Assembly: GCA_039033415.1 (NCBI GenBank)
Contig: JBCCCR010000014.1
Location: 1 to 64,000 of the forward strand
Direction of reading: 5' to 3'
DNA: 64,000 nucleotides
From: Pseudomonadota bacterium
GTDB lineage: Bacteria > Pseudomonadota > Gammaproteobacteria > Xanthomonadales > SZUA-38
Positions within the stretch are counted from its first letter, which is position 1; each line of letters opens with the position of its first letter. The notes under the pieces are model-generated. The model saw only the letters and a list, made by a program, of their open reading frames with translations. It was not told where the DNA came from and searched no databases. Shown here piece by piece: positions 18,819-26,930 of this stretch. Made by a program: the position numbers and the translations under genes.

Positions 18819-20888
18819 ATGGATGCGCAGGACCCTGCCGCCTTGGGGGGAAGAATCACAACCTGGCTTATCTCGGCGCTGATCCTAGTGATCACGGCTG
18901 CCGGTTCGCCGGCGCTCGCATTTCAGACCTTTAACCGCATCAAAACCGGCGGCGAGCTACGCATTGGCCAGCTTGCGCCCGCCAGCGTGACGGCCGACCA
19001 GGAACGCGTTCTGGCCATGAATCTCGCGGCCCGCCTCGGTGCTCGACCCTACTTTATTGATTTTGTCGGGGTGGACGAGCTGCTGAAGGGCCTGGCAGAC
19101 GGGGACGTCGACGTCGCGATTGAACCGCTGTCGCAGGCCAGACCCCTTCCTGCCGGGCTGGCGTCCACCCTGCCGGTTCGCCACGCCGACCTCTGGCGCG
19201 TGACCAGCCCCTACGTCGCAGAGTCTCGAAGCACCAACGCGACGCTGACGGTTCATTTCGCCTCGGATGCGTGGCACCAGGCGCTGGCCCTTAAGAAAGG
19301 TAATGAGCACATCCAGCTGTCGGTGGCACCGGTGCGAGCGAGCCGGCACGCGCTCCTGACCCAGGTGGGTCGGGGCGAAGTGACCGCATCGCTGGCCTAT
19401 GAGCATGAGTTTACCGACCGCGCAATCACCGGGCTCCGACCGCGTCAGCGTCTCCGGGATCAGGTTGCGCTCAGCTGGGTCCTGCGGGCGGCCGACAGGG
19501 TTCTGGAAAAGAAGGTCAACGATTTTCTCCGCGAACAGACGCTGACCCGCAGCGCCCTCTACGTCGACCGCGGAGACTGGGAGGCCATCCAGAAGCGTGG
19601 CCGTATCCGTCTTGTCACGCTCTACCGGCCCGAAACCTATTTTGCCTGGTCGGGGCAGTTCATGGGCTTCGAGTACGATTTGGCGCGGGCCTTTGTGCGG
19701 CATCATGACCTGGGACTCGAGGTGGTGATCGCCCGTTCAAGGCAAGAGATGCTAGAGCGGCTGACCCGAGGTGAAGCGGACATCGCTGCCGGCCTGCTCG
19801 CGCCAGAAACGCTTCCGGCCGGCCTCGCCGGCAGTGAGCCCTATTTCACGACCTCCGGCCGCGTGGTCAGCCGCCGCGGACGTTTTCATCGGCTGGGGCC
19901 GCTGGACTTTCATCAGAAGGACGTGCTGCTCTCGCCCGGGACGCCCTACCCGCAGCACTTTGAACGGCTCGCCGGCGTTGGCATCAGCGCGAAGGTCGTC
20001 GAGCTGCCGCTGAGTCCCTCAGAGCTCCTCGACGCCGTGGCACGAGGCGAGGCGGACTTTGCGGTAATCGACGATCATGAATTTCAGCTACAGTCGCTCT
20101 GGCGCGACGATCTGGTCAGCCTGAGTAAGGTGGAGCTCGCGACGCCAAGAAGCTGGATCATGCGCAGCGATACCCCGGAGCTGGCGGCTGCTGTCGATAA
20201 GTTCCTGGTCAGCGACGCAGGCCGCCGTCGCGTCCGCATCGGGCGCAGCAAGTATTTTGCCGGCAGCAAAGCGGCAGACTCTTTCAAAGACGCGGTCGCG
20301 GTGTTCCAGCGAGACCATGGCTACTCACCGTTTGACGAGCTGGCCCGCCGCTATGCCAGCTACTACGCGTTCGACTGGCGACTCATCCTGGCGGTCATGC
20401 TCCAGGAGAGCCGCTTCGACCCCAACGCGGTATCGCGCTCGGGCGCCAGAGGATTGATGCAAGTGCAGGACGCCGCTTCGCGGCAGGTAGGCATCTCAAA
20501 TCTTTTTGATCCCAAAGATGCGGTCCACGCAGGCGTGAAATACCTGGATTGGGTGCGCAGTCAGTTTGAGGCTGATCTGGATATTCGAGACCGCACATGG
20601 TTTTCGCTGGCGGCCTACAACGGCGGGCTCACCCATGTAAACGCAGCCCGTAAGCTGGCGGCCAGCCAGGGCCGCGACCCGCGCCGCTGGTTTGGCCACG
20701 TCGAGCTAGCCATGGGAGACCTGTCCTCCCAGCCCCGGTATCAAGCGCTCGACTCGCGCCAGGTCACGGACTATGTAACCCGGGTTCGCGACTATTATGA
20801 AATGTACGTGCGTTTAACCGAACACCAGCGGTTGCCGGGCTCCGGTGGCCAGGCTTCGCCGGCCGTGGCTGCCTACGTTGGCGAATAG
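18819..20888 (+). CDS. MltF-like lytic transglycosylase with tandem solute-binding domains
   Basis: 689 residues, clearly longer than classical MltF (about 500). A signal peptide or anchor lies at residues 14-35 (TWLISALILVITAAGSPALA). Two successive SBP_bac_3-like regions follow: about 40-250, where the sequence is divergent, and about 260-480 (RIRLVTLYRPETYFAWSG...), as in MltF's regulatory domain. The C-terminal SLT domain (about 505-650) has the catalytic glutamate in VMLQESRFDPNA, the signature GARGLMQV, and LAAYNGG. It cleaves peptidoglycan glycan strands in the periplasm with formation of anhydro-muropeptides. The last 16 bp overlap the convergent dgkA gene. Confidence 0.88.
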   Translation: MDAQDPAALGGRITTWLISALILVITAAGSPALAFQTFNRIKTGGELRIGQLAPASVTADQERVLAMNLAARLGARPYFIDFVGVDELLKGLADGDVDVAIEPLSQARPLPAGLASTLPVRHADLWRVTSPYVAESRSTNATLTVHFASDAWHQALALKKGNEHIQLSVAPVRASRHALLTQVGRGEVTASLAYEHEFTDRAITGLRPRQRLRDQVALSWVLRAADRVLEKKVNDFLREQTLTRSALYVDRGDWEAIQKRGRIRLVTLYRPETYFAWSGQFMGFEYDLARAFVRHHDLGLEVVIARSRQEMLERLTRGEADIAAGLLAPETLPAGLAGSEPYFTTSGRVVSRRGRFHRLGPLDFHQKDVLLSPGTPYPQHFERLAGVGISAKVVELPLSPSELLDAVARGEADFAVIDDHEFQLQSLWRDDLVSLSKVELATPRSWIMRSDTPELAAAVDKFLVSDAGRRRVRIGRSKYFAGSKAADSFKDAVAVFQRDHGYSPFDELARRYASYYAFDWRLILAVMLQESRFDPNAVSRSGARGLMQVQDAASRQVGISNLFDPKDAVHAGVKYLDWVRSQFEADLDIRDRTWFSLAAYNGGLTHVNAARKLAASQGRDPRRWFGHVELAMGDLSSQPRYQALDSRQVTDYVTRVRDYYEMYVRLTEHQRLPGSGGQASPAVAAYVGE

Positions 20889-21259
20889 CTGACCCATAAG
20901 GGGCCAGCGAACTTGTCCCAGAGAAGCAATCCCCAAACCAGCAGCGTCAGCATCATGGCGACAAAAACCGCGGCCGAACCACAGTCTTTGGCTTTTTTGG
21001 CGAGCGGGTGGATGTCCGGGCTGGCGCGGTCAACCACCGCCTCAACGGCGGTATTGAGCAGCTCGGTAATGAGCACCAGCAGCGCGCTCGCCAGCAGCGC
21101 GAGCAGCTCAAGGGTGGAAGAAGCCAGCCAGATGGCGGCCGGTATCAGCACCGCCAACACGATGAGCTGCGAACGGAACGCCTGCTCGTCACGAATCGCA
21201 AAACCCAGGCCCGCCATCGAGTTGCGGGTCGCCTGCACCAGCCGTTTCAGTTCGCTCAT
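20873..21259 (-). CDS. dgkA: Diacylglycerol kinase
   Basis: 128 residues, near the usual 120. Three membrane helices and the signature ELLNTAVEAVVDR with KAKDCGSAAV, which holds the metal- and ATP-binding glutamates and the conserved lysine, identify prokaryotic DgkA. It phosphorylates diacylglycerol released during membrane-derived oligosaccharide synthesis, recycling it to phosphatidate at the inner membrane. This fits the OpgC-like gene about 3 kb away only loosely. The stop is 16 bp inside the 3' end of the convergent transglycosylase gene. Confidence 0.96.
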   Translation of the reverse strand: MSELKRLVQATRNSMAGLGFAIRDEQAFRSQLIVLAVLIPAAIWLASSTLELLALLASALLVLITELLNTAVEAVVDRASPDIHPLAKKAKDCGSAAVFVAMMLTLLVWGLLLWDKFAGPLWVSYSPT

Positions 21260-21340
21260 GGCGCGAGTCTAGCAGGGTGAGTCACCGGGTGACTGAATCG
21301 ACACATTGAACCCCACGCAAAACGGTAAGATAGGGTCACT

Positions 21341-21799
21341 ATGAGATGGCTAATCATGCTAACGCTGCTGCTTTGGAGTGCTGGAGCGGCAATCGGCGCG
21401 ACCCTGAAATTGGCTGACGGCAGCAGCCTTCGCGGTGAGGTGGTATCCCTCAGCAACGACGTCTACACCATCCGCAGCGACTCGCTCGGAACGGTCAAGG
21501 TGCCGGCCGCAGACGTGGTGTCGATCAGCTACGGCCGCTCGACCGAGCGCGATTCATCGGGTTCTCAGGCGCAGCTCCAAAAGCTGCAAAACCAGCTGGC
21601 GGCCGACGCGACGACGATGTCGATGATCGGCGAGCTGCAGAACGATCCGCAGCTTCAGGCGATCCTGGCGGACCCGGAAATCATGCGCGCCGTAGCCACC
21701 GGCGACCTGACAACACTGATGGCCAACGAGAAGTTCATGGCGATCATGAACAACGAGAAGATCCGCGCGATCACCCGCCAGGCCACGGGCGACAACTGA
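21341..21799 (+). CDS. Secreted or periplasmic small protein with STI1-like repeat
   Basis: 152 residues. A short signal peptide (LIMLTLLLWSAGAAIGA) is followed by an about 45-residue beta-rich unit (LKLADGSSLRGEVVSLSND...IRSDSLGTVKVPAADVVSI) that looks like a small SH3/LSm-like barrel. The C-terminal part is helical with STI1-like wording: LQNDPQLQAILADPEIM then LTTLMANEKFMAIMNNEKI. Both halves recur in gammaproteobacterial hypothetical proteins but I know no assigned function. It is divergent from dgkA and convergent with the thiolase gene. Confidence 0.7.
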   Translation: MRWLIMLTLLLWSAGAAIGATLKLADGSSLRGEVVSLSNDVYTIRSDSLGTVKVPAADVVSISYGRSTERDSSGSQAQLQKLQNQLAADATTMSMIGELQNDPQLQAILADPEIMRAVATGDLTTLMANEKFMAIMNNEKIRAITRQATGDN

Positions 21800-21818
21800 T
21801 CACCGGCCAATCAGTCAG

Positions 21819-23102
21819 TTAGCCGGCGGATTCAACAATCGCCGCGACACCCATTCCGCCGGCCGTGCAGACGGAGATGAGCGCGCGCGCCTTGCCGGCT
21901 TGGGAAACCAGCTTGGCGGCCACCGGCAAAATGCGGGTTCCGGTAGCGGCAAAGGGGTGACCCGCAGCCAGGCTCGAGCCTTTGACGTTGAGCTTGTCGC
22001 GATCGATGGAGCCGAGCGCCTTTTTCAGCCCCAGCCGCTCCTTGCAAAACTCTTTGGACTCCCAGGCCGCGAGCGTGCACAGCACCTGCGCGGCAAACGC
22101 TTCGTGAATTTCAAAAAAGTCGAAGTCCGCGAAGGTCAGCCCCGTGGCTTCCAGCAACCGGGCGACGGCGATGGCGGGCGCCATCAGCAAACCCTCGCCG
22201 GCGACAAAGTCCACGGCGGCGGTTCGCGAGGCGGTGAGATGGGCCAGGATCGGTAGATCTCGCTCCTGCGCCCAGGCTTCGCTGGCCAGCAAGGCCGCGC
22301 TCGCGCCATCCGTCAATGAGGTGGAGTTGCCGGCCGTCAGCGTGCCTTGGCCAGAACGTTTATCGAACGCGGGTTTCAGGGTCGACAGCTTTTCCAGCGT
22401 GGAGTCCGGGCGGAGAATGCCGTCTCGCTTCAGCCCCCGGAACGGCACAACCAGGTCGTCCAGAAAGCCTTCGTCGTAGGCGGCAGCCAGGCGTTGGTGG
22501 CTGGTCAGGGCCAGCTCGTCCTGGGCTTCGCGCGTGATGCCCCACTCACGGGCCATCAGCTCGCAGTGATCACCCATCGACTTGCCGGTTCTCGGTTCGG
22601 CCACGCCCGGGAAAGACGGCGCCAGGTGGCGCGGGCGAAAACCCTTCCAGGCCTTGAGCCGCTGGCCCAGCGTCTTGGCGCGAGCGGTCGCGAGCAGACG
22701 TGAGGCGAAGGCGTCGCCGAAGACAATCGGCACATCCGACGTGGTGTCCGAACCGGCCGCGATGCCGCTATCGATCTGGCCCAGGGCAATCTTGTTGCCC
22801 ACCAAAATGGCGGCATCCAGGCTGGTGGCGCAGGCCCGCTGCAGCGTTATCCCCGGCGTCAGCGGCGACAGGCCGCTCGACAGGGCAACCTCTCGGGCGA
22901 GGTTCCAGTCGCGGCTATGCTTGATGACGGCGCCCATGGCGACCTCACCCAGCACCTCGTCGGAGAGGGAAAACTGCTCCACCAGAGCCCCGAGGGTCTT
23001 GATACCCATCTGGCGGTTTCCGATGGTCGCGTACGCGCTGTTGTTGCGACAAAACGGGATTCGGGTGCCGCCGCAGATGGCGACCGGTTGCTGCGCTGTC
23101 AT
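21819..23102 (-). CDS. fadI: Acetyl-CoA C-acyltransferase (thiolase), FadI-like
   Basis: 427 residues, close to FadI (about 436) and longer than typical 393-residue acetyl-CoA acetyltransferases. The nucleophilic cysteine is Cys91 in LQRACATSLDAA, the active-site histidines are in FEIHEAFA and GHPFAATG, and the second cysteine is in CTAGGMG. It cleaves 3-ketoacyl-CoA with CoA to acetyl-CoA and a shortened acyl-CoA in beta-oxidation, or runs the reverse condensation. No FadJ-type partner is beside it; the upstream gene on the same strand is a methyltransferase 55 bp away, so cotranscription is possible but not meaningful on its own. The symbol is by similarity. Confidence 0.85.
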   Translation of the reverse strand: MTAQQPVAICGGTRIPFCRNNSAYATIGNRQMGIKTLGALVEQFSLSDEVLGEVAMGAVIKHSRDWNLAREVALSSGLSPLTPGITLQRACATSLDAAILVGNKIALGQIDSGIAAGSDTTSDVPIVFGDAFASRLLATARAKTLGQRLKAWKGFRPRHLAPSFPGVAEPRTGKSMGDHCELMAREWGITREAQDELALTSHQRLAAAYDEGFLDDLVVPFRGLKRDGILRPDSTLEKLSTLKPAFDKRSGQGTLTAGNSTSLTDGASAALLASEAWAQERDLPILAHLTASRTAAVDFVAGEGLLMAPAIAVARLLEATGLTFADFDFFEIHEAFAAQVLCTLAAWESKEFCKERLGLKKALGSIDRDKLNVKGSSLAAGHPFAATGTRILPVAAKLVSQAGKARALISVCTAGGMGVAAIVESAG

Positions 23103-23157
23103 GAGGGGACCGATTCGTTGAACAATGGCTGAACTATCCGCTATGCGCGGACAGGGT

Positions 23158-23916
23158 TCAAGGGTAACCGGCGACCATCACGCGCTTGCCGTATCGGTGC
23201 TGTTCGTAGGCATCCGGCGGGGGGGGCACCAGCTCCACGCGACTGAATCCGACCTTCTCCATGATCCACAGCAAGGCCTCGGTACTGGGCGCCAGACAGA
23301 TGCCCTGAGTGCTCATTTCCGGACCGTGGGTCTCCTCGGTTTCGTCGATGATGCCAAAACAACCTTTTAGCGGTTTGACGAAACGGTAGTTGCCCCAGTC
23401 CACGTTGCCCGACAGGTGTGGTACCACTTGCGTTTCGACCAGACAGACGCCGCCGGTGAGGGCGTGCGCTGTGCGGATGGCGCCCACCGGGTTTTCCAGG
23501 TGGTAGATCAGGCCCAGCATCAGCACCACGTCGAACGTCCCCAGAGCGTCGGTGTCGAGTGCATGGATATCGCTGACCATGCCTTCGAACTGCTCATGAC
23601 CCGCCAGCTCCGCCATCAGCGTGGCGTCCGCGATGTGCTCGGTCCTGGCGTCCACACCCAGGACGCGCTGCGCCCCTCGAGCCGCCATCGACAGGGCGAA
23701 GTAACCCTGGTGACAGGCGAGATCGACCACACTTTTGCCGTCCAGCTGCTCTCCCAGCAGCGGCAACAGAGCGCTGTCCATCATCTTCAGCCGCGTATCG
23801 TGTACCGCGTTGAGCCGTCCGCCATCGTAGGTGGGCGTCGTTTTGCCGCTGGGAAGTGGGAAAGGGTAAAACCACTCACGCTCGAGCGCTTTCGCCTCTT
23901 TGGCTGCTGTGTCCAT
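23158..23916 (-). CDS. CmoB-like SAM-dependent methyltransferase (DUF1698 type)
   Basis: 252 residues from the ATG at 23916; the reading frame is open to 24027 but that part is inside the divergent EgtB-like gene. A leading segment (REWFYPFPLPSG...NAVHDTRLKMM) recalls the N-terminal arm of CmoB and related DUF1698 methyltransferases. SAM motif I is VVDLACHQGYFALSM and the post-I acid lies in VLGVDARTEHI. VVLMLGLIYHLENPVGAIR is a typical CmoB-like stretch. CmoB itself (about 320 residues) carboxymethylates tRNA wobble uridine, but this protein is shorter, so the substrate is open. It starts only about 40 bp from the divergent EgtB-like gene. Confidence 0.75.
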   Translation of the reverse strand: MDTAAKEAKALEREWFYPFPLPSGKTTPTYDGGRLNAVHDTRLKMMDSALLPLLGEQLDGKSVVDLACHQGYFALSMAARGAQRVLGVDARTEHIADATLMAELAGHEQFEGMVSDIHALDTDALGTFDVVLMLGLIYHLENPVGAIRTAHALTGGVCLVETQVVPHLSGNVDWGNYRFVKPLKGCFGIIDETEETHGPEMSTQGICLAPSTEALLWIMEKVGFSRVELVPPPPDAYEQHRYGKRVMVAGYP

Positions 23917-23956
23917 GCAGGGTGCCGTAGGAATCGGAGGAGGGAGCAATGGTACA

Positions 23957-25231
23957 ATGGGCGTCACCCCTAGCAAACGCTTTAGTCCCGTGACCGCCAA
24001 CCCTGATGTCCGCGTCGAGCCCGGCACGCTGCTCCGCCGCTACCTGTCAGTCCGCCAGCATTCGCTGGACCTGATCGCCGACCTGACGGCGGAAGATCTC
24101 CAGATCCAGTCCATGCCGGACGTCAGCCCGGGCAAGTGGCATCTGGCTCATACCAGCTGGTTTTTCGAAACGTTTATCCTGAGGGAGATCGCTTCGTACA
24201 AGGTCTTTGACCCGAGTTTCGAAGAGCTCTACAACAGCTACTACAACGCCGTCGGGCCCCAGTTTCCGAGGCACCTCCGCGGGCTGATCAGCCGCCCAGA
24301 CCTGCCCCGGGTGCTGGCCTATCGCCATCACGTCGACCAGCAGGTCAGCGAGCTGCTGGAGCACGGCTCACCCAGCGCCGACACGCTGGCCGTGATCGAG
24401 CTGGGGCTCAATCACGAGCAGCAGCACCAGGAGCTGATGCTGATGGACATCAAGCATGTCCTGTTCCAGAACCCCACCTGGCCGGCCTACAAAGCCGTCC
24501 CGCCCCCGGCGAGCCCGCCGGCGCGACCGGCGAGCTGGCTTGAAGTCGACGCCGGCGAGACTCAGATCGGCTTCGACGGCGACGGGTTTAGTTTCGACAA
24601 CGAGCTGCCGCGGCACCCCGAACTGCTGACGACCCACGGCCTGGCCGACCGGCTGGTGACCAACGCCGAGTACCTGGACTTTGTCCAAGACGGCGGCTAT
24701 CGCCAATCCGCTCTGTGGCTGTCGGACGGCTGGGCAACGGTACAGAACGATCATTGGCAGGCGCCGCTGTACTGGGTACACAGCGAGGACGGCTGGCAGG
24801 AGTTCACCCTCAACGGCCTGCAGCCGCTGGATCTGGCCGGACCGGTAGCGCACGTCAGCTTTTACGAGGCAGACGCGTTCGCCAGCTGGCGGGGCTGTCG
24901 CCTGCCTACCGAGGCTGAATGGGAGCACTCCGCGCACAAGGCCGGCCAGCCGCGCGGAACACTGGTCCCGCTCCCCGCCGGACCGCACTGGCCGCAGTTC
25001 ACCGGCGCACTTTGGCAATGGACGCGGTCGGCCTATCAGCCGTACCCGGGTTTCCAGGCCCCCGCCGGTGCCCTGGGTGAGTACAACGGCAAATTTATGT
25101 GCAGCCAGATGGTGCTGCGGGGCAGCAGCTTTGCGACACCCGCCGGCCATGCCCGCACCACGTACCGTAACTTCTTTTATCCCCACCAGCGCTGGATGTT
25201 CTCTGGCATCCGCCTGGCTAAATCTCAATAA
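23957..25231 (+). CDS. EgtB-like sulfoxide synthase (DinB plus formylglycine-generating-enzyme fold)
   Basis: 424 residues from the ATG at 23957, preferred over the one at 23900 because GGAGGAGGGAG lies about 10 bases upstream. Residues about 25-180 are a DinB-like helical domain. Its iron ligands are a His in WHLAHTSWFF (about 61-64) and the H-x3-H-x-E motif in NHEQQHQELML (about 153-159). Residues about 200-420 form the FGE-sulfatase domain (RLPTEAEWEHSA, MVLRGSSFATP). Such enzymes join hercynine with a sulfur donor in ergothioneine synthesis, or histidine with cysteine for ovothiol. It lacks the C-terminal methyltransferase of OvoA. No EgtD-like gene is in the window, so the pathway assignment is open (ergothioneine, ovothiol or selenoneine-related). 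Confidence 0.85.
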   Translation: MGVTPSKRFSPVTANPDVRVEPGTLLRRYLSVRQHSLDLIADLTAEDLQIQSMPDVSPGKWHLAHTSWFFETFILREIASYKVFDPSFEELYNSYYNAVGPQFPRHLRGLISRPDLPRVLAYRHHVDQQVSELLEHGSPSADTLAVIELGLNHEQQHQELMLMDIKHVLFQNPTWPAYKAVPPPASPPARPASWLEVDAGETQIGFDGDGFSFDNELPRHPELLTTHGLADRLVTNAEYLDFVQDGGYRQSALWLSDGWATVQNDHWQAPLYWVHSEDGWQEFTLNGLQPLDLAGPVAHVSFYEADAFASWRGCRLPTEAEWEHSAHKAGQPRGTLVPLPAGPHWPQFTGALWQWTRSAYQPYPGFQAPAGALGEYNGKFMCSQMVLRGSSFATPAGHARTTYRNFFYPHQRWMFSGIRLAKSQ

Positions 25232-25241
25232 GAAACGCTTC

Positions 25242-26444
25242 ATGAGTGACATCAGCTCGGTCGGCGCTCTGCTGGCCATCGAAATCGACCCCACCGAACA
25301 GATGCCCAGCCTCGAGCCGCTGGGACGGGAGCAGGCGCAGCAGCTCGGCGACGCGATGACCGCAGACCTGGCGAAAATGATGCCGGATGTTCGCAGCCTC
25401 GGGATGGCCCTCTCGGCGGCCGTTTACGATCAGACGCAGATCCTGGCGCCGGGCTTCCCGGTGCACAGCGCGCTGACCGACCTTTATCGGGAAAGCCTCG
25501 GCAGCGCCTTTCAGCCCTACTGCATGGCCCTGGGTGCCGCCGACGGCCACCTGCCCAAGCCGGCCCTGGACCCGGCCCTCAATCGCCTGACCGGCCCGCT
25601 GCTGATAGTGCCCTGGGTGCTCACCGGTCCGCCGGAACAGATCCAGGCGGCCAGCCAGGAGCTGGAGCAGGTGCTGGTGGAAAGCGGCCAGGCCTCAGCG
25701 GCCACCGCGCTGGCGCTCAATCAGCTCTTTGGTTTTAACCTGGTGCACGCTCAATATCTGACGAGCAACGATCTGGCCGCCATGCTCAGTCTGCAGTTCG
25801 CCAACGTTGGCCTGCCGGAGCTCTGGGACCTGCTGGAGGCTGCGCTCTACGCGCCCGACGAGGATCGATGGACCGTCACCGACTGCGGCAGCCGCGTGGT
25901 CTATATGAACGAGCACGTGGAGGTGCTGTTTCAGCCGTTTGACGCCTGGGCGGCCAGCGCCGACCCCGCATTGGAGCCAGGCGATCTGGCAGGCCAATAT
26001 GCCGCGTGCCTTCGCAGCCAGCGCCAGATCACCGTGACGCTCACCGCGCACGGCGTGCCGGTGCGGGTGATTCCGGTTTGGGAGATGCCCGAGTCGCTGG
26101 ATCGATGGCGCGAAACGCGCCCGGAGCGCAAGCCTCAGGCCATGCACTGGCACCACGTGGCCCTGGATGGACCGACGGACGGACCGGTTCAGATCACCCA
26201 ACACACGGATCCGGAGCTGGGCTCGGTCGCCTTTACGGTGGCCTGGCAGGACGCCGCCGGCGAGCTGACGCGAGTAGAACACCACTATCCGCTGGTACCA
26301 CAGGGCGTGGCACCGCTGATGAACAAGATGCAGGAAATCGGCGACGGCGAGCGCTGCTTTTCCTACCCCGGCAAGCTGGTGATCGACGCGACCAGCAGGA
26401 CGCTCGCGGTTGACCCCGACGCGCTGGCGCCAAACTGGCATTAG
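25242..26444 (+). CDS. Conserved-looking cytoplasmic protein, unknown function
   Basis: 400 residues from the ATG at 25242, only 10 bp after the EgtB-like stop, so translationally linked. No signal peptide or membrane segment. It is acidic and rich in Leu, Ala and Pro, with a mixed alpha/beta look; characteristic pieces are GPLLIVPWVLTGPPEQIQ, DCGSRVVYMNEHVEVLFQPF and VTLTAHGVPVRVIPVWEMP. I recognise no catalytic motif. The tight coupling suggests a role with the sulfoxide synthase, for example substrate supply or regulation, but this is position only. Confidence 0.7.
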   Translation: MSDISSVGALLAIEIDPTEQMPSLEPLGREQAQQLGDAMTADLAKMMPDVRSLGMALSAAVYDQTQILAPGFPVHSALTDLYRESLGSAFQPYCMALGAADGHLPKPALDPALNRLTGPLLIVPWVLTGPPEQIQAASQELEQVLVESGQASAATALALNQLFGFNLVHAQYLTSNDLAAMLSLQFANVGLPELWDLLEAALYAPDEDRWTVTDCGSRVVYMNEHVEVLFQPFDAWAASADPALEPGDLAGQYAACLRSQRQITVTLTAHGVPVRVIPVWEMPESLDRWRETRPERKPQAMHWHHVALDGPTDGPVQITQHTDPELGSVAFTVAWQDAAGELTRVEHHYPLVPQGVAPLMNKMQEIGDGERCFSYPGKLVIDATSRTLAVDPDALAPNWH

Positions 26445-26508
26445 CGCGCCAGTTTTTCTGGGTTCATTCAGGTAGTTTTGCCATTCGACTGCTAGACTAA
26501 GAGTCTTG

Positions 26509-26895
26509 ATGGATACTCCACGCGCTCAGAAGATTTTCACCCGGAGGGTGTCAGATGGTCATCTGATGGCCGTGCGGAACTGGCAGCACCGGATGACCAC
26601 CGATGACGCCATCATCGCGGTGCCGCTGACCCACGAGCAGCTGCAGCGTTATCGGCAGGACAAAAAGGCCGGCCTCTCGGACGAGGTAATCTTCAACGAC
26701 CTGTTCCCGCCGCTGCAGCGCGACAAGATTGCGCTGCCCATCGAAGATCTCACCAAGTCGCAGCTGATCTCGCTGATCGAGCGAGTGCAGGATGTTGAGC
26801 TGCCGACGCTGCAGCGGATGTCGTGTCAGGATCTCGCCGCGCTGCTGCGCTCCCTGTGCCGGCAGCGATCCCAGACCCAGGCCTGGTTGATTTGA
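26509..26895 (+). CDS. Small hypothetical protein
   Basis: 128 residues; the codon before is TTG at 26506, but the ATG at 26509 is the better start. No signal peptide or membrane segment; charged and mostly helical (LTHEQLQRYRQDKKAG, DLTKSQLISLIERVQD, MSCQDLAALLRSLCRQ). The ending is QAWLI. It lies 64 bp after the preceding gene and 35 bp before uvrD on the same strand. No family recognised. Confidence 0.55.
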   Translation: MDTPRAQKIFTRRVSDGHLMAVRNWQHRMTTDDAIIAVPLTHEQLQRYRQDKKAGLSDEVIFNDLFPPLQRDKIALPIEDLTKSQLISLIERVQDVELPTLQRMSCQDLAALLRSLCRQRSQTQAWLI

Positions 26896-26930
26896 CCCCG
26901 GCGTCGGTCTTCCCCTCCGCCTAGGCCACC

